This document shows positions 55,761-64,000 of a DNA stretch of 64,000 nucleotides, piece after piece. This DNA is from Microbulbifer sp. VAAF005 (GTDB taxonomy: Bacteria; Pseudomonadota; Gammaproteobacteria; Pseudomonadales; Cellvibrionaceae), in the NCBI RefSeq assembly GCF_030012985.1, contig NZ_CP120233.1, forward strand, positions 1,054,001 through 1,118,000. Reading direction: 5' to 3'. The translations under genes and the position numbers were made by a program. Under the pieces are notes generated by a model. That model was not told the DNA's origin, ran no database searches, and saw only the letters and a program-made list of their open reading frames with translations. Positions within the stretch are counted from its first letter, which is position 1. Every line of letters begins with the position of its first letter.

Positions 55761-55816
55761 TTTACTTTATCCCTATACAACCAGCGTCAAGCTGGTTAGC
55801 TAGCACTGCTGACAAG

Positions 55817-56119
55817 TCACCTAAGCTTCAAGTCAGTGCAAAATGGTACATGATACAGATTTAAAGACCGAAATCGATTACACCTTATTTCTAAGATTTT
55901 CCGAGCAATCTCGATTATAATTTGAACACCACACTCTTCGACAATCTTGAGATTTGCTCTTTCTGCATGTGAACATGACATAACTATATTGAAAATATAG
56001 TCATGCCAGTTATAGAGAGGGGAATGAAATACCAGGGGATTAATCAGAAAGGGAGCTGCCTCTCCTCCTACAAACCAAGGCTCCTGCACATAGAATAAAT
56101 TCCAATCGGCGGGTATCAA
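55817..56119 (-). CDS. Possible small protein, weakly supported
   Basis: A 100-codon frame starting with TTG at 56119, no clear ribosome site and no family features. It may be chance coding in a gap between unknown membrane-protein genes. Confidence 0.2.
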   Translation of the reverse strand: MIPADWNLFYVQEPWFVGGEAAPFLINPLVFHSPLYNWHDYIFNIVMSCSHAERANLKIVEECGVQIIIEIARKILEIRCNRFRSLNLYHVPFCTDLKLR

Positions 56120-56184
56120 CAGCGCAATAGATCATCCTGACAAATGCAGGTTACCGCACGCACAACGGGCCAATATAGTAATCT

Positions 56185-56433
56185 TCAACAACAGTTTGCC
56201 AGACGAGATAACCTAATCATCGCTACTGTAGGAGCTGCCGTTCGAACTACTACCTGAATCACTATCATACCAACCATCATCCTCCCCCTACTGGAGGAAC
56301 CGGACCATCGTGCCATTAAACCTACACCAAGCACGACTAGCATTATCGCATAAATATCGATCTCTATATTGATTGCCCTGTAAACTCCAAGGCATACAAG
56401 ACTTAAACCTAGCAAAAATTCCAGAGTACGCAC
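56185..56433 (-). CDS. Small hydrophobic protein
   Basis: 82 residues from a GTG at 56433 with AAAGGTGG upstream. Two helices (LEFLLGLSLVCLGVYRAI, IYAIMLVVLGVGLMARW), a Ser/Arg linker and a third hydrophobic stretch. Family unknown. Confidence 0.45.
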   Translation of the reverse strand: MRTLEFLLGLSLVCLGVYRAINIEIDIYAIMLVVLGVGLMARWSGSSSRGRMMVGMIVIQVVVRTAAPTVAMIRLSRLANCC

Positions 56434-56525
56434 TATTACACCACCTTTCCATTAATCAGAAACTCCATCATTGAATTTTTTAGGTAAAGCCAGTACCCCA
56501 CCTAACTCACCCAAATACCGCAGCA

Positions 56526-57134
56526 TCAAACAAAACTCAACATCCACACATTCAAGGAAATACCCACAAGAATCAGGATTAGCTTGACTGTCAAAAAGTG
56601 ACGTATATTACCTATCCGGAGAAGGCTTATATTTTCAAGATTAACTTTCTTATGGACATCCATGCCCGTCTCTTTAATCTGAGTATTGTAGTTTCGAGAA
56701 GTTATTCCCTCCAAATCACTTGCAGCCTCAACAAGAAAAGAAGATAACTTACCTCCAACCTCATGAATTGGCAGCTTGATTTCGCCTGATTTCTTATGCC
56801 CCTCAGTAACCACAAGCAAATCATCACCCTCTATACTTGCAGAGACTAAAGCCCCCTTAATGTTCGCGGCCTTATATCTGACTGTGGCCTCAATAGCATC
56901 CCGCTGTGGCAATCGATTTAACTGGAAAGATAAAGGACGAATTGTTTTTTCTAGAGGTTTAGTTGCAAAACAAAAACCAGCTACACTTAATAACACACCC
57001 CAATAAGGCATTTCAAAGTAGCCACCAAGAAGAATAATTAACGCGCACCCCATCATCAGCGCAGAAAATGGCAAGAATAGCTGCCTTACAATACTATCCA
57101 CCTTTAACAGCATAAATGAATTGATCTTCTTCAT
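56526..57134 (-). CDS. Membrane protein of unknown function
   Basis: About 202 residues from an ATG at 57134 (GGGGGTGG upstream). A helical hairpin near the N-terminus (LPFSALMMGCALIILLGGYF, WGVLLSVAGFCFATKPL), a cytoplasmic domain (RDAIEATVRYKAANIKGALV) and a terminal helix (LTVKLILILVGISLNVWML). Family unknown. Confidence 0.55.
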   Translation of the reverse strand: MKKINSFMLLKVDSIVRQLFLPFSALMMGCALIILLGGYFEMPYWGVLLSVAGFCFATKPLEKTIRPLSFQLNRLPQRDAIEATVRYKAANIKGALVSASIEGDDLLVVTEGHKKSGEIKLPIHEVGGKLSSFLVEAASDLEGITSRNYNTQIKETGMDVHKKVNLENISLLRIGNIRHFLTVKLILILVGISLNVWMLSFV

Positions 57135-57273
57135 ATCCACCCCCAAAGATTGTCATTATCAGTTAACCCATGGAATTATCAGCATTAACCTTTGAAATGC
57201 AAACCGGGCATCTCTTTACAATGAAGAAGGCAACCAGGGAAGGTAAATTAGCGGTAATTTTACACAGGGAAAA

Positions 57274-57318
57274 TAAAAAACCCCTTACCTAAACCAAAGG
57301 GCCAAGATAAGGGGTTTT
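57274..57318. terminator. Bidirectional terminator after DAHP synthase
   Basis: AAAACCCCTTA pairs with TAAGGGGTTTT across a loop of about twenty bases; A-run and T-run flank it. Lies just beyond the DAHP synthase stop at 57354. Confidence 0.8.
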
Positions 57319-57353
57319 AGATTCAAGATCTCTGAACTATGGCGAACTGCAAT

Positions 57354-58745
57354 TCAAGAAATTCGACCTGCTCGCAACCATTCAGAAACACAAAATGCCA
57401 ACTCCAACACCTGATCGGCATTCAAACGCGGATCGCATTGGGTGCGGTAACAGCTAGCTAAATCTGACTCAGAAATTTTCCAGGCACCACCGGTACATTC
57501 GGTAACATGCTGGCCGGTCATCTCCAGGTGGATACCGCCGGGATGACTTCCCTCAGCCCAATGCACTGAAAAGAACTCACGAATTTCCCGCAGGATTTTA
57601 TCAAAATCCCGCGTTTTATAGCCGTTACCCGCTTTAACGGTATTGCCATGCATCGGGTCCGTACTCCAGACCACTGAGCGCCCTTCCGCCTGCACAGCGC
57701 GCACTAAAGCCGGTAGCTTTTCACCCAGGGTATCGGCACCCATCCGGGTGATCAAGGTGAGGCGACCCGCATCATTCTCAGGATTAAGTTTATCGATCAA
57801 ACGCAACAACTCATCCGGCTGCATATTGGGGCCAACTTTCACCCCAATCGGATTGCAAACGCCAGAAAGAAACTCCACATGAGCACCATCCAGCTGTCGT
57901 GTGCGCTCACCAATCCACAACATATGTGCAGAGCAGTCATACCACTTACCAGTGAGGCTATCGGTGCGAGTCAGCGCTTGCTCATATTCGAGTAGAAGTG
58001 CTTCGTGAGAGGTATAGAGTACCGTCTCACGAATTGCGGGGGTGTTTTCAGAGGTAACACCACAGACCGCCATAAATTCTAAAGCTTCCTGAAGGCGCTC
58101 AGCTAACTGGGCGTACTTCTCCCTCTGTGGATTATTTTTCAGGAAGCTGAGATTCCATTTGTGCACCTGATGCAGATCGGCCAATCCCCCCTGGGCGAAA
58201 GCTCGCAGTAGGTTCAGGGTTGCTGCCGATTGGTTATAAGCAGTTACCATCCGCTGAGGGTCAGGTATGCGCGCTTCAGCGGTAAAATCAATGCCGTTGA
58301 TAATATCGCCACGGTAGCTGGGCAGTTCTACTCCGTTCACCGTCTCGGTGTTCGCCGAACGGGGTTTGGCATACTGGCCGGCCATTCTCGCAACTTTCAC
58401 CACCGGCAGGTTACCGGCAAAGGTGAGCACGACAGCCATCTGCAACAATACCTTGAAAGTATCGCGAATACGGTTTGCATTGAAATCGGCAAAAGATTCA
58501 GCACAATCACCGCCCTGTAAAAGGAAGGCTTTCCCCTCGGCAACTTGAGCCAATTGACGGCGCAGCTCGCGAGCCTCTGCCGCAAAAACCAGGGGCGGAT
58601 GACCAGAGAGCTGTTTAGCCACCTGGGCAACATCTTCGGCAGACGTGTATTGGGGCTGTTGATGTGCGGTGAAGTTTCGCCAGCTCTGGGGGGTCCAAAT
58701 TTGGGTGGGGGATTCGGGCACTGGGACTCCTAGCTCAACTTCCAT
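57354..58745 (-). CDS. Type II DAHP synthase
   Basis: 463 residues. Plant/mycobacterial-type 3-deoxy-D-arabino-heptulosonate 7-phosphate synthase: [118 protein letters not shown]. It condenses erythrose 4-phosphate with phosphoenolpyruvate, the first step to aromatic amino acids. Placed directly after an aromatic aminotransferase, a biosynthetic or balancing role is likely. Confidence 0.95.
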   Translation of the reverse strand: MEVELGVPVPESPTQIWTPQSWRNFTAHQQPQYTSAEDVAQVAKQLSGHPPLVFAAEARELRRQLAQVAEGKAFLLQGGDCAESFADFNANRIRDTFKVLLQMAVVLTFAGNLPVVKVARMAGQYAKPRSANTETVNGVELPSYRGDIINGIDFTAEARIPDPQRMVTAYNQSAATLNLLRAFAQGGLADLHQVHKWNLSFLKNNPQREKYAQLAERLQEALEFMAVCGVTSENTPAIRETVLYTSHEALLLEYEQALTRTDSLTGKWYDCSAHMLWIGERTRQLDGAHVEFLSGVCNPIGVKVGPNMQPDELLRLIDKLNPENDAGRLTLITRMGADTLGEKLPALVRAVQAEGRSVVWSTDPMHGNTVKAGNGYKTRDFDKILREIREFFSVHWAEGSHPGGIHLEMTGQHVTECTGGAWKISESDLASCYRTQCDPRLNADQVLELAFCVSEWLRAGRIS

Positions 58746-58778
58746 CTTTCACTCTTACTTCTAAAGGATAAATCTTAA

Positions 58779-58799
58779 GGGTGAGCATATTGCTCACCC
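58779..58799 (-). terminator. Hairpin between aminotransferase and DAHP synthase genes
   Basis: Perfect nine-pair hairpin GGGTGAGCA / TGCTCACCC with a three-base loop, sixteen bases after the aminotransferase stop. The following T-tract on the minus strand is interrupted, so it may only attenuate read-through. Confidence 0.65.
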
Positions 58800-58814
58800 C
58801 CAAATGTGCCGAAA

Positions 58815-60005
58815 TTACAGCACGCTGGCAACGGCCTTGCAGAAGTATTCCATATTATTGGAGCTCAGGCCGGCAATACTGATTCGGCTAGAGTCCACCA
58901 TATAAATGGAATAGTCTTTTTGTAGCTGCTGTACCTGTTCGGGATTGATACCCAGGAATGAGAACATCCCTTTCTGCTGGCGGATAAAGCCAAACTCACC
59001 GGCAGCGCCCGCTGCGGCGAGCCCTTCTACCAATCCAGCACGCAAACCGTTAATACGCTCGCGCATTTCGGTCAGCTCAGCTTCCCAGTTCGCTTTCAGT
59101 CCCGCATCAGTAAGAATAGATTCTACAATGGCAGCACCGTGGGAAGGTGGCATTGAATAGTTGCCACGAATAGCGCTCAGCATCTGGCTATGGCCTTTAT
59201 CGGCAGCTTCACCATTCGCATAAATCACCATAGCCAGGCCAACACGTTCGCGATAGAGGCCAAAATTTTTCGAGCAGGAAGCCGCAACCAGCATTTCTGG
59301 AACAGATTCAGCCATCAAACGCAGGCCGTAGGCATCATCTTCCAGGCTCTCGCCAAAGCCCTGATAGGCCATATCGATAAACGGCGTGAAGCCCTGCTTT
59401 TGCGCCATTTCCGCCAACACTTTCCACTGCTCACGGGACAGGTCCGCACCACAGGGGTTATGACAGCAAGCGTGGAAAAGAACAACGTCGCCCTCTCCCA
59501 CATCCTTCAGAGTCTCGACCATTTTGTCGAACTGCAGACTGCTGGTAGCGCGGTCGTAGTAGGGGTAGCTCTTGATTTGCAAACCCGCATTACCCAGAAG
59601 CGGCACATGGTTAGCCCAAGTGGGGTCACTCACCCACACGATTGCCCCGGCTTTGGCGCGATTAATCAATTCCGCCAGAACTCTTAAAGCACCACATCCA
59701 CCGGGAGTTTGAGCTGAGCGAACGCGACCGCCCACCAACGCGGGGTGCCCGGCACCCAGTACCAGCTCCTGCATGGCGGTGCTGAAACCCGGAGTTCCGG
59801 CCGGGCCGATATAGGCCTTGGTTTCCTCACCCTGTAATAGGCGGGTTTCGGCTTCCTTAACGGCTTGCAAGACAGCGGTATGGCCTGCCTCATCTTTGTA
59901 AACGCCCACACCGAGATCAATTTTGCTGGGGTTTTCATCCGCGCGGTAGCTGGCCAAAAGGCCTAAAATCGGATCTGGCGGAAGGCTGTTTAAATGCTCA
60001 AACAT
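58815..60005 (-). CDS. tyrB: Aromatic amino acid aminotransferase
   Basis: 396-residue class I PLP aminotransferase. Marks: DPILGLLASYRADENPSKID, YIGPAGTPGFSTAM, SDPTWANHVPLLGNAGL, HACCHNPCGADLSREQW, PFIDMAYQGFGESLE, and the PLP-lysine in SCSKNFGLYRERVG. TyrB/AspC group; tyrosine/phenylalanine transamination is inferred from the neighbouring homogentisate genes. AGAGGAG ribosome site. Follows the MarR gene in the same direction with 26 bases between, so they may share a transcript. Confidence 0.9.
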   Translation of the reverse strand: MFEHLNSLPPDPILGLLASYRADENPSKIDLGVGVYKDEAGHTAVLQAVKEAETRLLQGEETKAYIGPAGTPGFSTAMQELVLGAGHPALVGGRVRSAQTPGGCGALRVLAELINRAKAGAIVWVSDPTWANHVPLLGNAGLQIKSYPYYDRATSSLQFDKMVETLKDVGEGDVVLFHACCHNPCGADLSREQWKVLAEMAQKQGFTPFIDMAYQGFGESLEDDAYGLRLMAESVPEMLVAASCSKNFGLYRERVGLAMVIYANGEAADKGHSQMLSAIRGNYSMPPSHGAAIVESILTDAGLKANWEAELTEMRERINGLRAGLVEGLAAAGAAGEFGFIRQQKGMFSFLGINPEQVQQLQKDYSIYMVDSSRISIAGLSSNNMEYFCKAVASVL

Positions 60006-60031
60006 CTGAAAACTCCTCTTAGTTATCTCAT

Positions 60032-60532
60032 TTATTCATCAACGAGGCCGCGCTCAGACCATTCCTTCGCGCGCACCATTAACTTATCAATAATGCTATC
60101 CAGTTGTTCCCGCTCCTCAGTGGATAGGGATGCCATCAAGTCATTCTCGTACTGATGGGCCAGCGGTACTATGCGGGCATAAATATCACGCCCCAGCTCC
60201 GACAGGTTCAGCACTTGCCGGCGCCGGTCACCGGGATCTTCACTGCGTGTAATGTAGTCATTCTTTAACAGGGACGAGACGGCCCGACTGATTGCCACCT
60301 TGTCCATCGCCGTCTGCTCAACCAGCTCGGCGGCGGATAAATCGGGAAAACGGCCCAGAATTGCCATAACCCGCCAAGCAGGAATGGTGAGGTGGAAGCG
60401 CGCACCATAAGCTTGCGCAATAGCATTACTCACTCGGTTGGAAAGTACCGAGAGGCGGTAGGGTAAGAACTTTTCGAGGCGCAGCTCGTCGTTCTCAACA
60501 ACGGTGGGTCGCGTGTTTTGTTCGATTGTCAT
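60032..60532 (-). CDS. MarR-family regulator of tyrosine catabolism
   Basis: 166 residues from an ATG at 60532 (GAGGG upstream). Winged helix: LTIPAWRVMAILGRFPDLSA, ELVEQTAMDKVAISRAVSSL, RSEDPGDRRRQVLNLSELGR. Divergent from homogentisate dioxygenase and with a palindrome between them, the arrangement of HmgR-type regulators that respond to aromatic acids. Confidence 0.88.
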   Translation of the reverse strand: MTIEQNTRPTVVENDELRLEKFLPYRLSVLSNRVSNAIAQAYGARFHLTIPAWRVMAILGRFPDLSAAELVEQTAMDKVAISRAVSSLLKNDYITRSEDPGDRRRQVLNLSELGRDIYARIVPLAHQYENDLMASLSTEEREQLDSIIDKLMVRAKEWSERGLVDE

Positions 60533-60597
60533 AGCTGCCCTCAAACCTGCCTGCTCGGGTGTCCCGGTTGTACCTGATACTCAATTTAACTAACATT

Positions 60598-60613
60598 GGT
60601 TTCAATTGTAACC
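60598..60613. promoter_or_regulatory. Candidate MarR operator
   Basis: GGTTTCAATTGTAACC, a sixteen-base palindrome with one mismatched pair, lies midway between the divergent MarR and hmgA genes. Confidence 0.5.
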
Positions 60614-60805
60614 ACTATCGGCACAAATACTTTCTGGAAAAGTTACCGGGCCATACGAAAAAATGGCCGGACAGTATAGGTTTTTTTGCACCATATTTGC
60701 GAACTAATTGGGTCTATGGCGCAAGAAATTTGCGTATAAGTGGCGCTGAGATGCTCAATTTTTCGCCACCCCTTCGAACCACCCGCACAGAAGCGAGGCC
60801 ACGCC

Positions 60806-61936
60806 ATGAAACAGTGGATCAGCTTTCCGCGAACGGAAGGAAATACAAGCCGCCAAGCCCATGCAGATTTCCCTCCCAACAGCTTTGAAAGGGAAATGGG
60901 CAAAGAGGGTTTTTTTGGGCCCTGCACCCACTTCTATCACCGCCATCCCCCCACCGGCTGGAGCCAGTTCGAAGGTCCACTGCGTCCCCACGCTTTTGAT
61001 GCCACGCAAATGAAGCACAAAGGAACAAGCCCCTGGGATCAAAAGCCGATCCTGCGAAACCAGGATAGCCAGGTCGCCCTCTGGACCTGCCGGGAGCCTA
61101 TGGATCATCTGGTGCGCAACGCTGACGGCGACCAACTCCTGTTTATACACAATGGGAGTGGCGACTTGTTCTGTGATTTCGGCCATCTCTCTATTCGCGA
61201 TGGCGACTATATCCTGCTGCCCCGCGGCACCTTATGGCGCCTGACGCCGACAGAGGATGAGCCGCTGGAACTATTGATGGTAGAGGCGATAGGTAGCCAT
61301 TTTCAGCTCCCCGAAAAAGGCATCCTTGGCCCCAATGCAATTTTTGACCAGGCGATGCTGGATGTGCCTCGTATAGATAAAGCCTTTCTCGATCAACAGG
61401 GCGATGATGAGTGGCGGGTTGTAGTTAAAGCCCGGCAACAGCTGTCGACCATTACCTACCCCTTCAACCCACTGGACGCCTGTGGTTGGACTGGGGACAA
61501 CCTAACCGTTCGTATCAACTGGCGCGATATACGCCCGCTGATGAGCCACCGCTACCATCTACCCCCTTCGGCTCATACCACCTTTGTCGCACAAGGTTTT
61601 GTTGTAGCGACTTTTGTACCTCGCCCGATTGAGAGTGACCCGGGCGCACTCAAAGTCCCCTTCTTTCACAACAATGATGACTTTGATGAACTCATCTTCT
61701 ATCACCGCGGTGACTTCTTTAGCCGCGACAATATTCATCCGGGGATGCTTACCCTCCACCCCATGGGATTCACCCACGGCCCCCACCCCAAGGCATTTGC
61801 TACCGGGGCCCGGCATGCGCGCAAGGAAACCGATGAAGTTGCTGTAATGATCGACAGCCGCACCCCCTGGGATATTCTCCCGGATGCCCATGCCGTGGAG
61901 CTAACAGATTATGTAAACTCCTGGAAGCCAAAGTGA
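60806..61936 (+). CDS. hmgA: Homogentisate 1,2-dioxygenase
   Basis: 376 residues from an ATG at 60806; the longer open frame to 60740 is unsupported. Cupin-fold HmgA: PMDHLVRNADGDQLLFIHNG, GDYILLPRGTLWRL, and the iron-site region HNNDDFDELIFYHRGDFFSR with HPMGFTHGPHPKAF supplying His and Glu ligands. Opens the homogentisate ring to maleylacetoacetate. Slightly shorter than the ~430-residue classical enzymes, as in a known short bacterial form. Confidence 0.9.
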   Translation: MKQWISFPRTEGNTSRQAHADFPPNSFEREMGKEGFFGPCTHFYHRHPPTGWSQFEGPLRPHAFDATQMKHKGTSPWDQKPILRNQDSQVALWTCREPMDHLVRNADGDQLLFIHNGSGDLFCDFGHLSIRDGDYILLPRGTLWRLTPTEDEPLELLMVEAIGSHFQLPEKGILGPNAIFDQAMLDVPRIDKAFLDQQGDDEWRVVVKARQQLSTITYPFNPLDACGWTGDNLTVRINWRDIRPLMSHRYHLPPSAHTTFVAQGFVVATFVPRPIESDPGALKVPFFHNNDDFDELIFYHRGDFFSRDNIHPGMLTLHPMGFTHGPHPKAFATGARHARKETDEVAVMIDSRTPWDILPDAHAVELTDYVNSWKPK

Positions 61937-62012
61937 ATACAGCGCATCCAGACAACACCAAAAAGGCTGACATTCAAACAGCCAAACGCCAAAACAAAGA
62001 AAAGGAAAGAGA

Positions 62013-62642
62013 ATGGACCTTTACGGATACTTTCGCTCATCCGCCAGCTACCGAGTGCGTATCGGGCTCAATTTGAAAGGCCTGGAATACGAGTATCACC
62101 CGGTAAACCTGCTCAAGGGAGATCAGCACGGAGACGACTACCGCACGTTGAATCCACACGGGCTACTGCCAACCCTGAATGATGGCGAAACCAGTCTCAC
62201 CCAATCCCTCGCCATTTTGGAATGGCTGGATGAAACCCACCCAGAACCAGCGCTACTTCCAAAAGCGCCTGAGGCCCGCGCACATATCCGCGCGCTCGCG
62301 CAAAGTATTGCCAGCGATATTCAACCTATACAGAACCTCAGGGTTCTGCAGTACCTCCAGGCTGAACTCAAAGTCAGTGATGAGCAAAAAACTCAATGGA
62401 TTCAGCACTGGATACACCTGGGCTTCTCCGCGCTGGAGAAGCAATTAAGACCCTCGCCTTTCGCCGCTGGAGACAATCCAGGGTTGTTCGAGTGTTGCTT
62501 ACTCCCGCAAGTATACAGTGCGGAACGCTTTGGCCTGGATATGACCCAGTACCCCAAAATCCAGAAAATCACAGACGCTTGCAATGAACTGCCGGCCTTT
62601 ATTAAAGCCCACCCCTCAGAACAACCCGACTGTATTGTGTAG
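62013..62642 (+). CDS. maiA: Maleylacetoacetate isomerase
   Basis: 209-residue zeta-class glutathione transferase. The catalytic signature SSASYRVRIGLNLKGLEYEY is at the N-terminus, with NPHGLLPTLNDG and ETSLTQSLAILEWLDETHPE following. Converts maleylacetoacetate to fumarylacetoacetate with glutathione. About 75 bases after hmgA, same strand. Fumarylacetoacetase and 4-hydroxyphenylpyruvate dioxygenase genes are not in the window. Confidence 0.93.
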   Translation: MDLYGYFRSSASYRVRIGLNLKGLEYEYHPVNLLKGDQHGDDYRTLNPHGLLPTLNDGETSLTQSLAILEWLDETHPEPALLPKAPEARAHIRALAQSIASDIQPIQNLRVLQYLQAELKVSDEQKTQWIQHWIHLGFSALEKQLRPSPFAAGDNPGLFECCLLPQVYSAERFGLDMTQYPKIQKITDACNELPAFIKAHPSEQPDCIV

Positions 62643-62807
62643 TACTCTTTTATGGATGCCTGGTCTCATCGGGCATCCTTCATACACTCGAAAATTTCAC
62701 TACTTGCCACATGTCATTGGCTGTGGTTAATATCTCTATCCAAACTTGAAAATAACTCGAATAATAATATTCCCCACTGCTGTAGCTAATCAGCCGAGGT
62801 CATCAAT

Positions 62808-63089
62808 ATGAACTCCCAAGACCAGATCTCCCCCAAAGAAAAAGAAGTCATTAAGCATGTCAAGAAGCTGAAGAGCTTTTACCAACACCTAATCACCTAT
62901 TTATTAGTTATCTCGGGACTAGTAATTGCCAACTTAATACTCGCCCCCGGATACTTATGGTCACTCTGGGCGGCATTTGGCTGGGGTATAGGGCTCGCCT
63001 CCCATGCAATTAGCACCTTCAATTTATTTAATTTCTTTGGTGAAGATTGGGAGAGAAAGCAGATAGATAAGAGAATGGGGCGTAAATAG
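62808..63089 (+). CDS. 2TM-domain protein
   Basis: 93 residues with a basic helical N-terminus (PKEKEVIKHVKKLKSFYQHL) and two helices (ITYLLVISGLVIANLIL, LWSLWAAFGWGIGLASHAIS), then NLFGEDWERKQI-like tail. Matches the 2TM domain family, sometimes fused to histidine kinases. Function unknown. Confidence 0.85.
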   Translation: MNSQDQISPKEKEVIKHVKKLKSFYQHLITYLLVISGLVIANLILAPGYLWSLWAAFGWGIGLASHAISTFNLFNFFGEDWERKQIDKRMGRK

Positions 63090-63383
63090 CAATAAATCGT
63101 GCGCGATGGAGCATCGCCAAATACAAGCATATGCTTTAGATGTTAGAGTACTTTCCTTAAAGTACTCTTCTCCTAGCCTCTCACTGTCAACGCAAAAATT
63201 CCAAACACTTGCCTACTTACGAACAATTACCTGTAATCTAAATAAAAATCTACGCATCCCAAGCCGTTTGAAAAAAACAGTTAATTAACAGGCTTAAATT
63301 ATCGAGCTCTGGTAACAAAGTATTAACACACTTTTTATATAACAAATAATAAATATACTATTAAAACGATAACAGGAACCCCA

Positions 63384-64000
63384 ATGTCCTTCCTCAAATT
63401 CTCTACAGGCGCTCTATGTCTATCACTTTGGATATCTATACCCAGCATCAGTAAAGCTGACACTTTTCACTGGCCCGATTACCAAGCAGAAGCAGCCACC
63501 AGTGAGCATCGTATTGATGAGCTTTATTACTTACAGCCCCATAACAGCTATGAGCGGCTAGAAAACGGTGAAACACTGACTGACTGGCTCGACAAAGGCT
63601 TTCGATCACTGGAAATCGATGTCGTAGATCACGGTGCCTGGCAGGGTAGCAGCCATGGGCCCTATGTTGCTCATGGACAAAACGACATCGGTAATCACAT
63701 GTGCAATAGCAACGGAGATGATGATCGTCTGGAACACTGTCTGGACGATATCAAATCCTGGCTCTCCGTTAACACTATTGAAGCGCCAATAATACTGTAT
63801 ATCGATATGAAAACCAATTTAGATTGGTTTAACGCCTGGTATGCAGATGAAATTTATTTGCTTGACCAGTATATCCAACAAGAGCTGGGCGACCTCCAGT
63901 ACAGCTACCAGGATATGCTTTCATATTTACAACAAATTTCTTCCTCAGAAAATTACCGTACCACGCTTAAAAGTACAGGATGGCCTAGCGTTGGCAACTT
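63384..64000 (+). CDS. Secreted PI-PLC-like phosphodiesterase, partial
   Basis: The frame is open from an ATG at 63384 (AGGAA upstream) to the window end. A signal peptide (ending SKA) is followed by LYYLQPHNSYERLENGETLT and GFRSLEIDVVDHGAW, with LYIDMKTNLDWF further on. The His of PHNSY and the E-x-D pair correspond to the general acid/base and metal ligands of phosphatidylinositol-specific phospholipase C-like TIM barrels. The C-terminus, and so the second His, lies outside. Role: probably extracellular phosphodiester hydrolysis. Confidence 0.8.
   Translation, partial: MSFLKFSTGALCLSLWISIPSISKADTFHWPDYQAEAATSEHRIDELYYLQPHNSYERLENGETLTDWLDKGFRSLEIDVVDHGAWQGSSHGPYVAHGQNDIGNHMCNSNGDDDRLEHCLDDIKSWLSVNTIEAPIILYIDMKTNLDWFNAWYADEIYLLDQYIQQELGDLQYSYQDMLSYLQQISSSENYRTTLKSTGWPSVGN

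Noticed and set aside
60755..61186. 143-codon minus-strand frame opposite hmgA
   Set aside because: Antisense to a conserved gene and without family features.

Overview
The window looks like the chromosome of a marine, heterotrophic gammaproteobacterium. This is inferred from gene content: two TonB-dependent receptors, secreted proteases and beta-propellers, a type II DAHP synthase next to tyrosine-degradation genes, and DUF2149/CobN haem-type genes. A Microbulbifer or other Cellvibrionales relative would fit, but I cannot prove the genus. I see no rRNA, tRNA, CRISPR array or intact transposase. Most genes are single or in short operons, and compact regions alternate with A+T-rich accessory stretches.

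Layout. 0-8.4 kb: a partial secreted beta-helix protein, a frameshifted methyltransferase, an HxlR regulator divergent from an alpha/beta hydrolase, an EamA transporter, an esterase, a GFA protein, a haloalkane dehalogenase and a DUF1287-like protein. 8.8-11.3 kb: a TonB receptor preceded by two LacI-type palindromes. 11.5-16.7 kb: a metal/arsenical-type accessory locus with a His-rich protein, an ArsR regulator with a C-terminal Cys pair, a eukaryotic-type glutathione synthetase, a broken UPF0718 permease, a broken flavoprotein and two phytanoyl-CoA-dioxygenase-like remnants. 16.7-23.1 kb: FAD monooxygenase, LysE exporter, phosphoesterase, DUF4870, a metzincin protease without a propeptide next to a separate propeptide-like membrane protein, and an unknown secreted protein. 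23.4-30.7 kb: a haem-uptake locus with a periplasmic CobN/HmuS-like chelatase, DUF2149 and MotA/TolQ/ExbB proteins, divergent from a haem-type TonB receptor with a Fur-like site between them. 30.7-36 kb: SRPBCC, LysR with a divergent OpuAC/yellow-protein pair, DUF2905 and a PQQ sugar dehydrogenase.

36-42 kb is the most unusual part. An A+T-rich segment holds an operon of seven very small proteins, three of them paralogues with a nearly invariant core. It lies divergent from an MltF-type lytic transglycosylase, with a DUF805 protein and an orphan Mor-type activator nearby. 42-48 kb: amidohydrolase, GNAT, GyrI-like protein (probably frameshifted) and an M3 lipoprotein peptidase. 48.7-51 kb: two more beta-helix proteins of the family seen at the left edge. 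51-54 kb: RidA/VOC pair and a frameshifted LysR gene divergent from an Old Yellow Enzyme. 54-57 kb: membrane proteins of unknown function. 57-62.6 kb: DAHP synthase, aromatic aminotransferase, MarR, homogentisate dioxygenase and maleylacetoacetate isomerase. The right edge has a 2TM protein and a partial PI-PLC-like secreted protein.

At least three genes are broken by what looks like one missing base in a G/C homopolymer. That pattern suggests sequencing or assembly error, or slippage-prone loci, and those genes should not be treated as decayed until the reads are checked.
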